Source: Clostridia bacterium | Lineage (GTDB): Bacteria; Bacillota; Clostridia; Oscillospirales; Acutalibacteraceae | Direction of reading: 5' to 3' | DNA: 52,635 nt | Assembly (NCBI GenBank): GCA_017397125.1 | Contig: JAFQKB010000047.1 | Coordinates: forward strand, 100,732-153,366 | Shown: piece after piece, positions 24,062 to 31,451 of the stretch | Layout of the letters: every line of letters begins with the position of its first letter | Position numbering within the stretch: the first letter of the stretch is position 1 | Notes under the pieces: generated by a model | What the model was told of the DNA's origin: nothing | What the model saw: the letters and a program-made list of their open reading frames with translations, nothing else | Databases searched by the model: none | Program-made: the position numbers and the translations under genes

Positions 24062-24076
24062 TCAATTTTGTTTTTT
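24062..24076 (-). promoter_or_regulatory. Shared upstream motif, copy 1
   Basis: Minus-strand AAAAAACAAAATTGA lies with its first base 64 bp before the first base of the -10. An identical 15-mer lies at exactly the same distance from the -10 of the gene at 24268-28422. Confidence 0.55.
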
Positions 24077-24220
24077 GCCTACTAATTCAAAATATTTTCA
24101 GCATCGTTTACCAATTTCTATCGTTTTTGAGCGGATTTATACACAGAAGTGCCCAAAAAGATTTTGCTTTCGCCCGATATTGAAACAACACAAAGAAGCT
24201 TTGCCCCCCTATCTCTGGGC
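24077..24220. other. Noncoding gap between the surface-protein promoter and the upstream terminator
   Basis: AT-rich intergenic DNA. Nothing beyond the promoter-proximal motif and the flanking terminator is supported here. Confidence 0.6.
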
Positions 24221-24255
24221 AAAAGAAAACCGCCCGACGGATTTCCGTCGGGCGG
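24221..24255 (-). terminator. Terminator of the 1384-residue surface phosphoesterase gene
   Basis: A 12-bp perfect GC-rich stem (24230-24241 with 24244-24255) is followed on the minus strand by TTTTCTTTT. Confidence 0.85.
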
Positions 24256-24267
24256 CAGGTGCAAAGA

Positions 24268-27200
24268 TTAGTTGTTTACACGCTTTTTATTGGTGATGAC
24301 CAGAGTCATCGCAGCGCCAGTCAGAGCAACCAGAGCCAACAGGACACCGAAGACGCTGTCGCCGGTATCGGGACTCTCGGGCTTCTCGGGATCAGCAGGC
24401 TTCTCAGGATCAGCAGGCTTCTCAGGATCAGCGGGCTTCTCAGGATCAGCCGGCTTCTCGGGATCAGCAGGATCCTCGGGATCGGTGGGATCCTCGGGCT
24501 CCACAGGAGCATCCGGGATCTCCAGGCCTTCCTCCAGGTACCAGATGCGGACGCCGTCCATAACGGTGGACCAGTTGACACGCTGGGTCTCAACGCCGTT
24601 CTCATCCAGAGCCATGCCGAACTTGTTCAGCTGAACCTTGACGTAGTTGTACTCGCCGTCGATCACAGCGGTCAGAGTGGTCTCGTTCCAATAAGCGGTG
24701 ATCGCGTTGGGAACAGGCTCAGAGGCAGTGAAGGCCGCCTCGACCCAGTTCTCGCCGTCCTTAGACACGAAGAACTTGATATCCTCAGTGGTGTAGTCCT
24801 TATCGTAGACGGAGATGCCCAGAGCATCCAACTGAATCTCAGTAACGTTGCCGGGCAGCTTGTAAGTCACGAAATAGTCCGCGTCGTTGTTCTGCTTGGA
24901 CACCAGGGTCTTCTTGATCTCGGCGTTGTTCTCCCACTGGAGGCCGGCGTAAGCAGAGCTGGTGTGGACCTTAGTGAAGTTGTCGAACAGATCCTCGAAC
25001 AGAGTGTAAGGAGCCTTGGCGTCGTACTTCATCAGAGCGATCAGCAGATCGTTGGCCTCAGCGATGTGCTCGTCGGCAATAGCCTCGGTCAGAGCAGAGC
25101 TGTTCAGAGCCAGATCGATCTTAGCCATCAGGCCGTCGATGGCCGCGATGTCCTCGGCCTTCATAGCATCGGACTTCACGTTGTACAGAGCCAGCCACTT
25201 CTGATACAGAGCGTTGATGTAGTTGTCGTTCTTAACAGCATCCATAGCCGCCTTAACGTCAGCCTCATCAAACACACTGGTGTAAACGCGGGCATTGGCA
25301 ATGTGGCCATAGAACACGTAAGCAGCGTTACCGGCAGCATTGACGTTAGCACCGATGGTCAGGAAGTTAACGGCAGAGTTGAACTTAACAGTACCGACAG
25401 ACTCAACCTCGCCAACCTTCTCGCCGTTCAGGTACAGAACAGACTTAGCACCGTTGAAGGTGTAAACCATGTGGTACCAGGTGTCCGCCTCCAGAGCCTC
25501 GGGAGCCTGGATGTACTTGTAGCCGCCGCCGATATGGGCACCGACCTGGAACACACCGGCACCGGTGTACTCAACGGTCAGACCGCCGGACTCGGGGTTG
25601 CCGAACAGGCACTGACCGGCCGTGATAGGATCCTTGGGAGACTTGAAGGTGAGCTCAACGGTAAAGGCGTCGGTGATCTCCTTCAGGTTGCCCTGAGAGA
25701 CCGGATAGTTGACCCAGCCGCCCATGTAAGCGACCTGACGGTCCAGCTCCTCATCGTAGAGCAGCTTGATGGGATGAGACTTAACGTAAACGCTGTAAGC
25801 GCGGCGATAGGGAGAGCTATCCACAAAGCCCACAGCGGTGTTCACATCCAGGAAGTCGGCAACGTTGTGGCCGACGCTGGGAGTGGTGATGGGGGTGGTA
25901 GCGGTCTCGGCAACCAGCGGCTCGCTGGTCTTGCCGAAGGACTCGATAGCGGTCACGTTGATGTTGATCTTGGTATTGCTGGGCAGGCCCTCCAGATCCA
26001 CAGCGTACTCTTTCGCCTTGTCGCCCAACAGATAGAAGTCGGAGACAAAATACTTGCTCAGCAGAACCTCGCCAGCCGTATCGGTCACAATGACATTGTA
26101 AGCGTGTACATAGTCGTCGTGAGAAGCAGCGGGGAACTTAACAGAGAGGGATGCGCTGGTGATGTTGCTGACCTCGATCTTGGCGCCGTCAGCAAAGGTG
26201 GGAGCCACACGGCCCTCCGCACGGGCGGCGGTGTAGGTAAAGGTCTTCTTGCTCAGAGGCAGATTCAGAGTCCAGAGATCCTTGACCTCGACAGCCTCAT
26301 ACTCGTGTGTATCGGAATTCTTCTCGTAAGACTTGCAGCGCTGGATGTCCATAGTCTTGGAATCGCCGTCGATATCCAGGATCAGATAGTTCTGATAGGT
26401 ATAGCAGGTAGCCACAGAGCCAACGCCGGTCTTATCGAAGATGTTGTCGGTCTCGGTGGAGGTGTACTGCATAGAGGGAACGTCGATGCAGGTGAAGTCC
26501 TTCTGCATGATGGACTTCTCGTTGGTGAAGTCAAAGTGGGAGTGACCGGCCAGATAGACGACCTGGGGATAATAGCGCAGCACATCATACAGAGAGGCGG
26601 TAGCGCTGGAGCCCCAGTTGGAGCCGTAGGTGGTGCCGGCCAGAGTCTGGTGGCACATCACGATGATGGGAGCATAGGGATCGTCAGCCTTGGCGATATC
26701 CAGCTGCTCCTCCAGCCAACCAGTGGTCTCCAGGGTGTACTGGCCGTCCACCAGATGGTTCTCAGAGTTGATACCGATGATGTGGATGCCGTTGACAACC
26801 TCGTGGAAGTTGGCCTCGTCATAGCCGAAGGCATCCATATAATCCTGCAGCAGATCGTCATAGGTCTCGCCGCGGAAATACACGCCCTCAAACTCGTGGT
26901 TACCGGTGATGGTCAGACGCTTGGGAGCGCTGGCCGCATCGGTGAAGACGCTGTCCCAGATGGAGATGAACTTCTCATACTCCTCGGCAATACCGGTATT
27001 GACCAGGTCGCCGGTGAACAGGACGGCGGAAACGCCCTGCTCCTTCATGGAGGTCAGAGCAGCCTTCAGGGCATAGTCAGCGGCAGTGGAGCCGGTCTGC
27101 AGGTGAATATCGGACATAACGCCGATCTTCTGGCTCTGATACACAGCCAGAGCGGGATCCAGCTCGGTCTTCTCGTACTTGTCGGGATTGCCGGCCAGAA

Positions 27201-28422
27201 TGTCAGCGGGGACAGTAACCTTGATGGAGTCCACAGCCAGCTGTACACCGGAGGTGAACAGACCGATGGCGCCGGTCTCACACAGGTCAGCGGGATCCCA
27301 CTTGGTGGTATCAACGTCCATCTCATAACCCTCCAGAGCAGGATCACCCTTCAGGAAGTAAGTCTCCCACCAGTCGCCGTTGTTGGGGCCCATATCGCCG
27401 CCGAACTGCTCCTGCTCATAGGACTTGTAAGCATCCAGAGTGTAGCGATCGCCGGAGTTGGTGACCTCCCAGGTCACCATGTAGCCCTCGCCCTTCCAGT
27501 CGGGGTCGACGGACTCAGCGGGCTTGTACCAGGGGCTGGGCTGCTGGTTGGGATCCCAGTGCTCCACGGTGCAGTCAGGACGACTCCAGGCACGGGTGGC
27601 GCCAATGGGGAAAGGCAGCTTGGCGTCGGTCTTGTTGGTCGCATTATCGATGCGGGCCAGAGAAGTCAGACGCATACCGTCGGCACCGGTGGTGGCGCGG
27701 CGGATGAAGATGCGATAGCCGTGCAGAGGATGAGCGCCGGTGGTCTCAGAACGATCACCACGGGTGACGATACCGCCCGCACGCATGTTGTTGTTCACCC
27801 AAGTCTGAGCCATATCCACGGTGACACGATAGTCGCCGAAGGAATCCAGGAACTCGGGCAGCCACACATAGTTGTAGTTGTTGTTGGCGCCGTTACCGAT
27901 GTACAGCACGCCGTCCTTGACCTGAGAATTGGCGATGTAGTTGGGGAAGTTGGCCTGAGCGGCCTCGTCCGCCACCACGTCGGCGTTCTTGAACTCGGTC
28001 CAACCCTCGGGCAGTTTACCGTTCTCAACGTTGGTAAAGTCCTCAGCGTACAGGACATACTCGGTCTCGTCGGCGTTCTTGGTGACAACGGTAACGGTAC
28101 CGGTGTTACCGTCGGCATCCTCCACCTCGAGAGTAAAGGTACCCTTTTCGGTAACCATCAGGATACCGCCGCCGATCAGAACGGCTGCGTCGCTGCTGGT
28201 CCAGGCAACATCCTTGCCGGACAGAGCAACACCGTTGACCACAACGGAAATGTCACCCAAGTCGACCTCTTGGTCCACATTGAGGAACAGGTTGCGATTG
28301 TTCTCGGTGATGGTGAAATACTCGCCGGCCGCACTGGAGGAGAAGCCAAGAGCGGAGAAGGCAGTAATACCCATCGCCAAGCAACAGATCAGAGCTAACA
28401 GTTTTTTGCAATTGTTTTTCAC
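24268..28422 (-). CDS. Wall-anchored multidomain metallophosphoesterase (SPDTGD sorting signal)
   Basis: This 1384-residue exported protein has a signal peptide (LLALICCLAMGITAFSALG), an Ig-like segment to ~115 and a beta-rich segment ~120-410. A calcineurin-like phosphoesterase follows with all metal motifs: GVMSDIHLQ (~432), LFTGDLVN, TGNHEFEG (~507), VMCHQTL and LAGHSHFD (~626). Then come a fibronectin-like stretch (~750-850), a LamG-like lectin fold (~905-1057, DTWYHMVYTFNGAKSVLYLNG) and a module shared with the protein at 22802 (~1145-1297). The C-terminus has DPEKPA repeats, then SPDTGD, a hydrophobic helix and KKRVNN, which is a sortase-type sorting signal. The GTG at 28422 is preferred over a GTG at 28431 because AAAGG then has workable spacing. 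It probably hydrolyses extracellular phosphodiesters or phosphomonoesters; the substrate is unknown. Confidence 0.85.
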   Translation of the reverse strand: MKNNCKKLLALICCLAMGITAFSALGFSSSAAGEYFTITENNRNLFLNVDQEVDLGDISVVVNGVALSGKDVAWTSSDAAVLIGGGILMVTEKGTFTLEVEDADGNTGTVTVVTKNADETEYVLYAEDFTNVENGKLPEGWTEFKNADVVADEAAQANFPNYIANSQVKDGVLYIGNGANNNYNYVWLPEFLDSFGDYRVTVDMAQTWVNNNMRAGGIVTRGDRSETTGAHPLHGYRIFIRRATTGADGMRLTSLARIDNATNKTDAKLPFPIGATRAWSRPDCTVEHWDPNQQPSPWYKPAESVDPDWKGEGYMVTWEVTNSGDRYTLDAYKSYEQEQFGGDMGPNNGDWWETYFLKGDPALEGYEMDVDTTKWDPADLCETGAIGLFTSGVQLAVDSIKVTVPADILAGNPDKYEKTELDPALAVYQSQKIGVMSDIHLQTGSTAADYALKAALTSMKEQGVSAVLFTGDLVNTGIAEEYEKFISIWDSVFTDAASAPKRLTITGNHEFEGVYFRGETYDDLLQDYMDAFGYDEANFHEVVNGIHIIGINSENHLVDGQYTLETTGWLEEQLDIAKADDPYAPIIVMCHQTLAGTTYGSNWGSSATASLYDVLRYYPQVVYLAGHSHFDFTNEKSIMQKDFTCIDVPSMQYTSTETDNIFDKTGVGSVATCYTYQNYLILDIDGDSKTMDIQRCKSYEKNSDTHEYEAVEVKDLWTLNLPLSKKTFTYTAARAEGRVAPTFADGAKIEVSNITSASLSVKFPAASHDDYVHAYNVIVTDTAGEVLLSKYFVSDFYLLGDKAKEYAVDLEGLPSNTKININVTAIESFGKTSEPLVAETATTPITTPSVGHNVADFLDVNTAVGFVDSSPYRRAYSVYVKSHPIKLLYDEELDRQVAYMGGWVNYPVSQGNLKEITDAFTVELTFKSPKDPITAGQCLFGNPESGGLTVEYTGAGVFQVGAHIGGGYKYIQAPEALEADTWYHMVYTFNGAKSVLYLNGEKVGEVESVGTVKFNSAVNFLTIGANVNAAGNAAYVFYGHIANARVYTSVFDEADVKAAMDAVKNDNYINALYQKWLALYNVKSDAMKAEDIAAIDGLMAKIDLALNSSALTEAIADEHIAEANDLLIALMKYDAKAPYTLFEDLFDNFTKVHTSSAYAGLQWENNAEIKKTLVSKQNNDADYFVTYKLPGNVTEIQLDALGISVYDKDYTTEDIKFFVSKDGENWVEAAFTASEPVPNAITAYWNETTLTAVIDGEYNYVKVQLNKFGMALDENGVETQRVNWSTVMDGVRIWYLEEGLEIPDAPVEPEDPTDPEDPADPEKPADPEKPADPEKPADPEKPADPEKPESPDTGDSVFGVLLALVALTGAAMTLVITNKKRVNN
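24380..24471 (-). repeat. 18-bp tandem repeat encoding DPEKPA
   Basis: About five near-perfect 18-bp units (GGATCAGCAGGCTTCTCA on the plus strand, with few substitutions) encode Asp-Pro-Glu-Lys-Pro-Ala. They form a rigid wall-spanning stalk just before the sorting signal. Copy number is prone to slip. Confidence 0.85.
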
Positions 28423-28480
28423 GCTGTTCACACCTTTCTAAAGATTATGTTATTCCGAGCGAGAAAATCTCCTCAATGGT

Positions 28481-28509
28481 ATTATAGTACAAAGTGCTGC
28501 AACTGGAAA
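28481..28509 (-). promoter_or_regulatory. Promoter of the surface phosphoesterase gene
   Basis: Minus-strand TTTCCA (28509-28504), exactly 17 bp, then a perfect TATAAT (28486-28481). The 5' UTR is about 58 nt. Confidence 0.65.
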
Positions 28510-28535
28510 GTGGCTTTTTTTGGTTTTCTGTGGCT

Positions 28536-28550
28536 TCAATTTTGTTTTTT
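28536..28550 (-). promoter_or_regulatory. Shared upstream motif, copy 2
   Basis: Minus-strand AAAAAACAAAATTGA is identical to 24062-24076 and has the same distance to the -10 (first base to first base 64 bp). A C-x-AAA match sits 21 bp further on in both copies, compatible with AraC-type half-sites. Confidence 0.55.
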
Positions 28551-28919
28551 TGAGCAATTAGCTACTATTTTGCCCTCTGGGCGGCCTGATTTCTGTGCAA
28601 AAATAGACAATAGACATTATACCCGACCCAAAATCAAAGCCAATGCGGATGCATCACGCAGATCCCCAAACAGGCTATCGGTCCATTCGAGAAGATGCTT
28701 TGTTACCGTCCATTTATTCCTTTACTATTCAATATGGTACGCTGCCACGGATACCATTTTCGCCCCATCCACCTCGTTGAATATACGATTATACATCGAA
28801 AATGTATATTTTTCCTTTCCATTTCCCGACAAATTTCAATTTTCGCCGGCATTGAGCAAAAAACCTCGCCCAAAACCCGATCAATTCAATTTTTGATAGA
28901 AAATTTATACAAATAACTG
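28551..28919. other. AT-rich noncoding gap between divergent surface-protein and amino-acid transporter genes
   Basis: Several hundred bases carry no supported gene, terminator or repeat. The only long frame here (plus strand from 28447) overlaps the mapped promoter and has no ribosome site or family resemblance. Confidence 0.6.
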
Positions 28920-28948
28920 TTGACAATATACAGATCGGTGTGTATACT
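28920..28948 (+). promoter_or_regulatory. Strong promoter of the amino-acid ABC operon
   Basis: Perfect TTGACA (28920-28925), 17 bp, then TATACT (28943-28948). The leader before the start codon is about 55 nt. Confidence 0.8.
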
Positions 28949-29008
28949 GTAACTGTTCTCGCCGTCGCAACGATGACGGACACACTATTTTGAAAGGAAG
29001 ATTCCATT

Positions 29009-29863
29009 ATGAAAAAGATTATTTCCATCGTTTTGTCCCTGACTCTTTTGATGGCCACCTGCTTTGCTCTGACCTCCTGCTCCGGTGACGCGGACGCCAT
29101 TCTTGTACATACCAACGCTTTCTTCGCTCCCTTTGAGTATTACGAGGGTACCGAGATCGTCGGCGTGGACGTGGACATCATGAACAAGGTCGCCGAGAAG
29201 ATGGGCAAGACTGTCACCTTCACCAACGTTGAATTCTCCGCCATCATCGATAATGTTGCTGCCGGCGAGGTGTGCGACGCCGGTGCTGCCGGTATCACCA
29301 TCACCGACGAGCGCAAAGAGAAGGTCAACTTCTCCACTCCCTATTATACCTCTGTCCAGTACGTAATTTATGCCGAGAACTCCGGCATCGCCACCAAGAC
29401 CGGCGCTAATGGCGACTACATCGTTTGGGAGGCTCTGAAGGACATGGCTATCGGCACCCAGACCGATACCACCGGCTGGATCTACACCGACGGCGAGATC
29501 AACGCCTCCGAGGACAACGAAGACTACGGTTATAACGGCGTACTGTATGGCACCAACACCGAGCTGAAGAGCTTTGACAACGCTCAGCTGGCCGCCGACG
29601 GCATCGGCAACCTGGTGGATGTGGTGATCATCGACGAGCTGCCTGCCAAGTTCATCGCCGAGAAGAACAGCGGTCTGAAGTGCCTGCCTCTGTACTACTC
29701 CGGCGACACCGACGCGGACGACGCCCCCGTAGAGGAGCAGTACGCCATCTGCGTGACTAAGGGTAACGACGAGCTGCTCACCGCCATCAACGAGGTGCTG
29801 GATGAGATGATGGAAAACGGCGAGGTCGAGGACCTGGTCATGCAGCACATGGGCATGGAATAA
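29009..29863 (+). CDS. Amino-acid ABC transporter substrate-binding lipoprotein
   Basis: This 284-residue family-3 (polar amino acid) binding protein has signal peptide MKKIISIVLSLTLLMATCF and lipobox ALTSC-SG (Cys24). FAPFEYYEGTEIVGVDVDIMNKVAEKMGK is the classic family opening with the ligand-loop residues. AAGITITDERKEKVNFSTPYYTS is the conserved mid-domain strand containing the substrate-carboxylate Arg. GAAAGGAAG precedes the ATG. It is followed by a hairpin and then the permease and ATPase genes. Binding of a polar amino acid or amino-acid-like ligand is likely; the exact ligand is unknown. Confidence 0.93.
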   Translation: MKKIISIVLSLTLLMATCFALTSCSGDADAILVHTNAFFAPFEYYEGTEIVGVDVDIMNKVAEKMGKTVTFTNVEFSAIIDNVAAGEVCDAGAAGITITDERKEKVNFSTPYYTSVQYVIYAENSGIATKTGANGDYIVWEALKDMAIGTQTDTTGWIYTDGEINASEDNEDYGYNGVLYGTNTELKSFDNAQLAADGIGNLVDVVIIDELPAKFIAEKNSGLKCLPLYYSGDTDADDAPVEEQYAICVTKGNDELLTAINEVLDEMMENGEVEDLVMQHMGME

Positions 29864-29883
29864 TCCTTGTAATCATCGATTTT

Positions 29884-29922
29884 ACGGAAAAAGAACGATG
29901 CGGCGCATCGTTCTTTTTCCGT
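29884..29922. terminator. Hairpin between binding-protein and permease genes (partial terminator)
   Basis: An 18-bp perfect inverted repeat (29884-29901 with 29905-29922, loop GGC) whose 3' arm contains TTCTTTTTCC. In transporter operons such hairpins usually stabilise or partially end the transcript, so the binding protein is made in excess of the permease. Confidence 0.6.
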
Positions 29923-29942
29923 GTGTATAGGCAGGTAATGAT

Positions 29943-30635
29943 ATGAATTTTTTTGAAGGTGTTTCTACACTTTTTTCCTCCGAGAAGTATATGGATCTCC
30001 TGATCGAGGGCTTTAAGAACACGTTTATAATTTCTATGGCCGCTACGGTTTTCGGCCTGATATTGGGAACCATCGTTGCACTGATTAATCTGGCTCCCAA
30101 CTCACCCTTGATGTGGGTACCCAAAGCAATATCCAAGGTGTACATCACCGTCATCCGCGGCACCCCTATGGCCCTACAGCTGTTCATTATGATTTTTGTT
30201 GTTTTTGCCATTCGCGGGTTTCCGCCCGTGGTAACAGCGATCATCGCCTTCGGCATCAACTCCGGCGCCTATGTGGCGGAAAACATCCGCGCAGGTATTC
30301 TGTCGGTTGACATCGGCCAAACCGAGGCCGGCCGCGCATTGGGCCTGAGCAACGGCACCACCATGATGAAGATCGTGATTCCCCAGGCAATCAAGAACGT
30401 CATCCCCGCCATCGGCAACGAGGTCATCGCTCTGATCAAAGAGACCTCCATCGTGGGCATGATCAGTATCACCGACCTGACGCAGAGCGCCAAGATCATC
30501 GGTGCCGGTAACAATATGGCCAGTTATCTGATCCCCATGAGTGTGGCGGCGCTGTTCTATTTAGCCATCGTGTACGCGCTGACATTGGTCATAAAGGTCA
30601 TCGAAAGGAGGTTGCGCGCCAGTGATAAACGTTAA
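29943..30635 (+). CDS. Amino-acid ABC transporter permease
   Basis: This 230-residue HisM/GlnP-type permease has about five membrane helices. The segment [16 protein letters not shown] matches the RGTPxxxQL signature of the polar amino-acid permease family. The EAA loop reads [20 protein letters not shown] then IPQA. The ribosome site is weak (CAGGTAATGAT). Its 3' end overlaps the ATPase start by 14 bp, which implies translational coupling. Confidence 0.94.
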   Translation: MNFFEGVSTLFSSEKYMDLLIEGFKNTFIISMAATVFGLILGTIVALINLAPNSPLMWVPKAISKVYITVIRGTPMALQLFIMIFVVFAIRGFPPVVTAIIAFGINSGAYVAENIRAGILSVDIGQTEAGRALGLSNGTTMMKIVIPQAIKNVIPAIGNEVIALIKETSIVGMISITDLTQSAKIIGAGNNMASYLIPMSVAALFYLAIVYALTLVIKVIERRLRASDKR

Positions 30636-31431
30636 GAACGTTACTAAGAATTTCCAAAGCGTTCAGGTGCTCAAAGGTGTTTCCTGCACAATTAAAAAAG
30701 GGGAACGCGTGGTTATCCTGGGACCCTCCGGCAGCGGTAAGAGCACCCTGCTGCGGTGTATGAACCTGCTGGAGACCCCCAACAGCGGTGAGATTTGGAT
30801 CGGCGACGACCTGATCACATCTATGGATCCCGCTCTGCACCCCGACCTGATAGACAAAAAAGCCGGAAAATCCGCCGTCCGCCGTGTTGCGAAAGCATAC
30901 GAGGCCGAGCATAAGACGGACATTAATCTTGCCAGACGGCAGATGGGCATGGTGTTCCAGCATTTCAATCTGTTCAATAACCTCACCGTGCTGCAGAATA
31001 TGACCCTCGCACCCATCCAACTTAAGCTGAAGACCAAGGAAGAGGCTGAAAAAACGGCTATGGAACTGTTGGAGCGCATCGATCTGCTGGACAAAATTAA
31101 CGTGTACCCCTCTACCCTATCCGGCGGTCAAAAGCAGCGGGTGGCCATCGTCCGGGCGCTGGCTATGAACCCCAAGGTCATGCTCTTTGATGAGCCCACC
31201 TCCGCCCTGGACCCCGAGATGGTGGGCGAGGTGCTGGACCTTATCAAGCAACTGGCGGACGAAGGTATGACCATGGTCATCGTCACCCACGAAATGGGCT
31301 TTGCCCGGGAGGTGGCGTCCCGTGTCCTCTTTATGGACGGCGGCAAGATCATGGAGCAAGGCACCCCCGAAGAGGTGTTTGATCATCCTCAGTGTCCCCG
31401 TCTGCAGGAGTTTCTAAGTAAAGTAATTTAA
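30622..31431 (+). CDS. Amino-acid ABC transporter ATP-binding protein
   Basis: This 269-residue GlnQ-type ATPase has Walker [11 protein letters not shown]-loop MVFQHFNLF, signature [15 protein letters not shown], Walker [15 protein letters not shown] and H-loop VTHEMG. Compared with the usual 240-250 residues there is a Lys/Ala-rich insertion (about residues 72-100, [20 protein letters not shown]) before the Q-loop. It starts with GTG at 30622, with AGGAGG about 10 bp upstream inside the permease gene. It is the only ABC ATPase in the window. Its family energises amino-acid permeases, so it is not the expected partner of the sugar permeases. Confidence 0.95.
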   Translation: MINVKNVTKNFQSVQVLKGVSCTIKKGERVVILGPSGSGKSTLLRCMNLLETPNSGEIWIGDDLITSMDPALHPDLIDKKAGKSAVRRVAKAYEAEHKTDINLARRQMGMVFQHFNLFNNLTVLQNMTLAPIQLKLKTKEEAEKTAMELLERIDLLDKINVYPSTLSGGQKQRVAIVRALAMNPKVMLFDEPTSALDPEMVGEVLDLIKQLADEGMTMVIVTHEMGFAREVASRVLFMDGGKIMEQGTPEEVFDHPQCPRLQEFLSKVI

Positions 31432-31451
31432 CTTGACAAGGAGTTTTGGCT

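Noticed and set aside
24380-24471. CRISPR or noncoding satellite
   Set aside because: The 18-bp periodicity is in frame and encodes a Pro-rich stalk directly before a sorting signal.
24259-28398. A 1379-codon open frame on the plus strand opposite the surface phosphoesterase
   Set aside because: It is the mirror of a highly biased gene; composition is Val/Gly/Leu/Gln-rich with no motifs, no ribosome site, and the minus-strand protein has complete domains.
28447-28896. A 149-codon plus-strand frame in the gap before the amino-acid transporter
   Set aside because: Overlaps the mapped minus-strand promoter and its upstream motif, has no ribosome site and no recognisable family.
30622-31431. 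ATPase partner for the two sugar permease pairs
   Set aside because: It is GlnQ-like, overlaps its own amino-acid permease gene and lacks the long C-terminal regulatory domain of MsmK/UgpC-type sugar ATPases.
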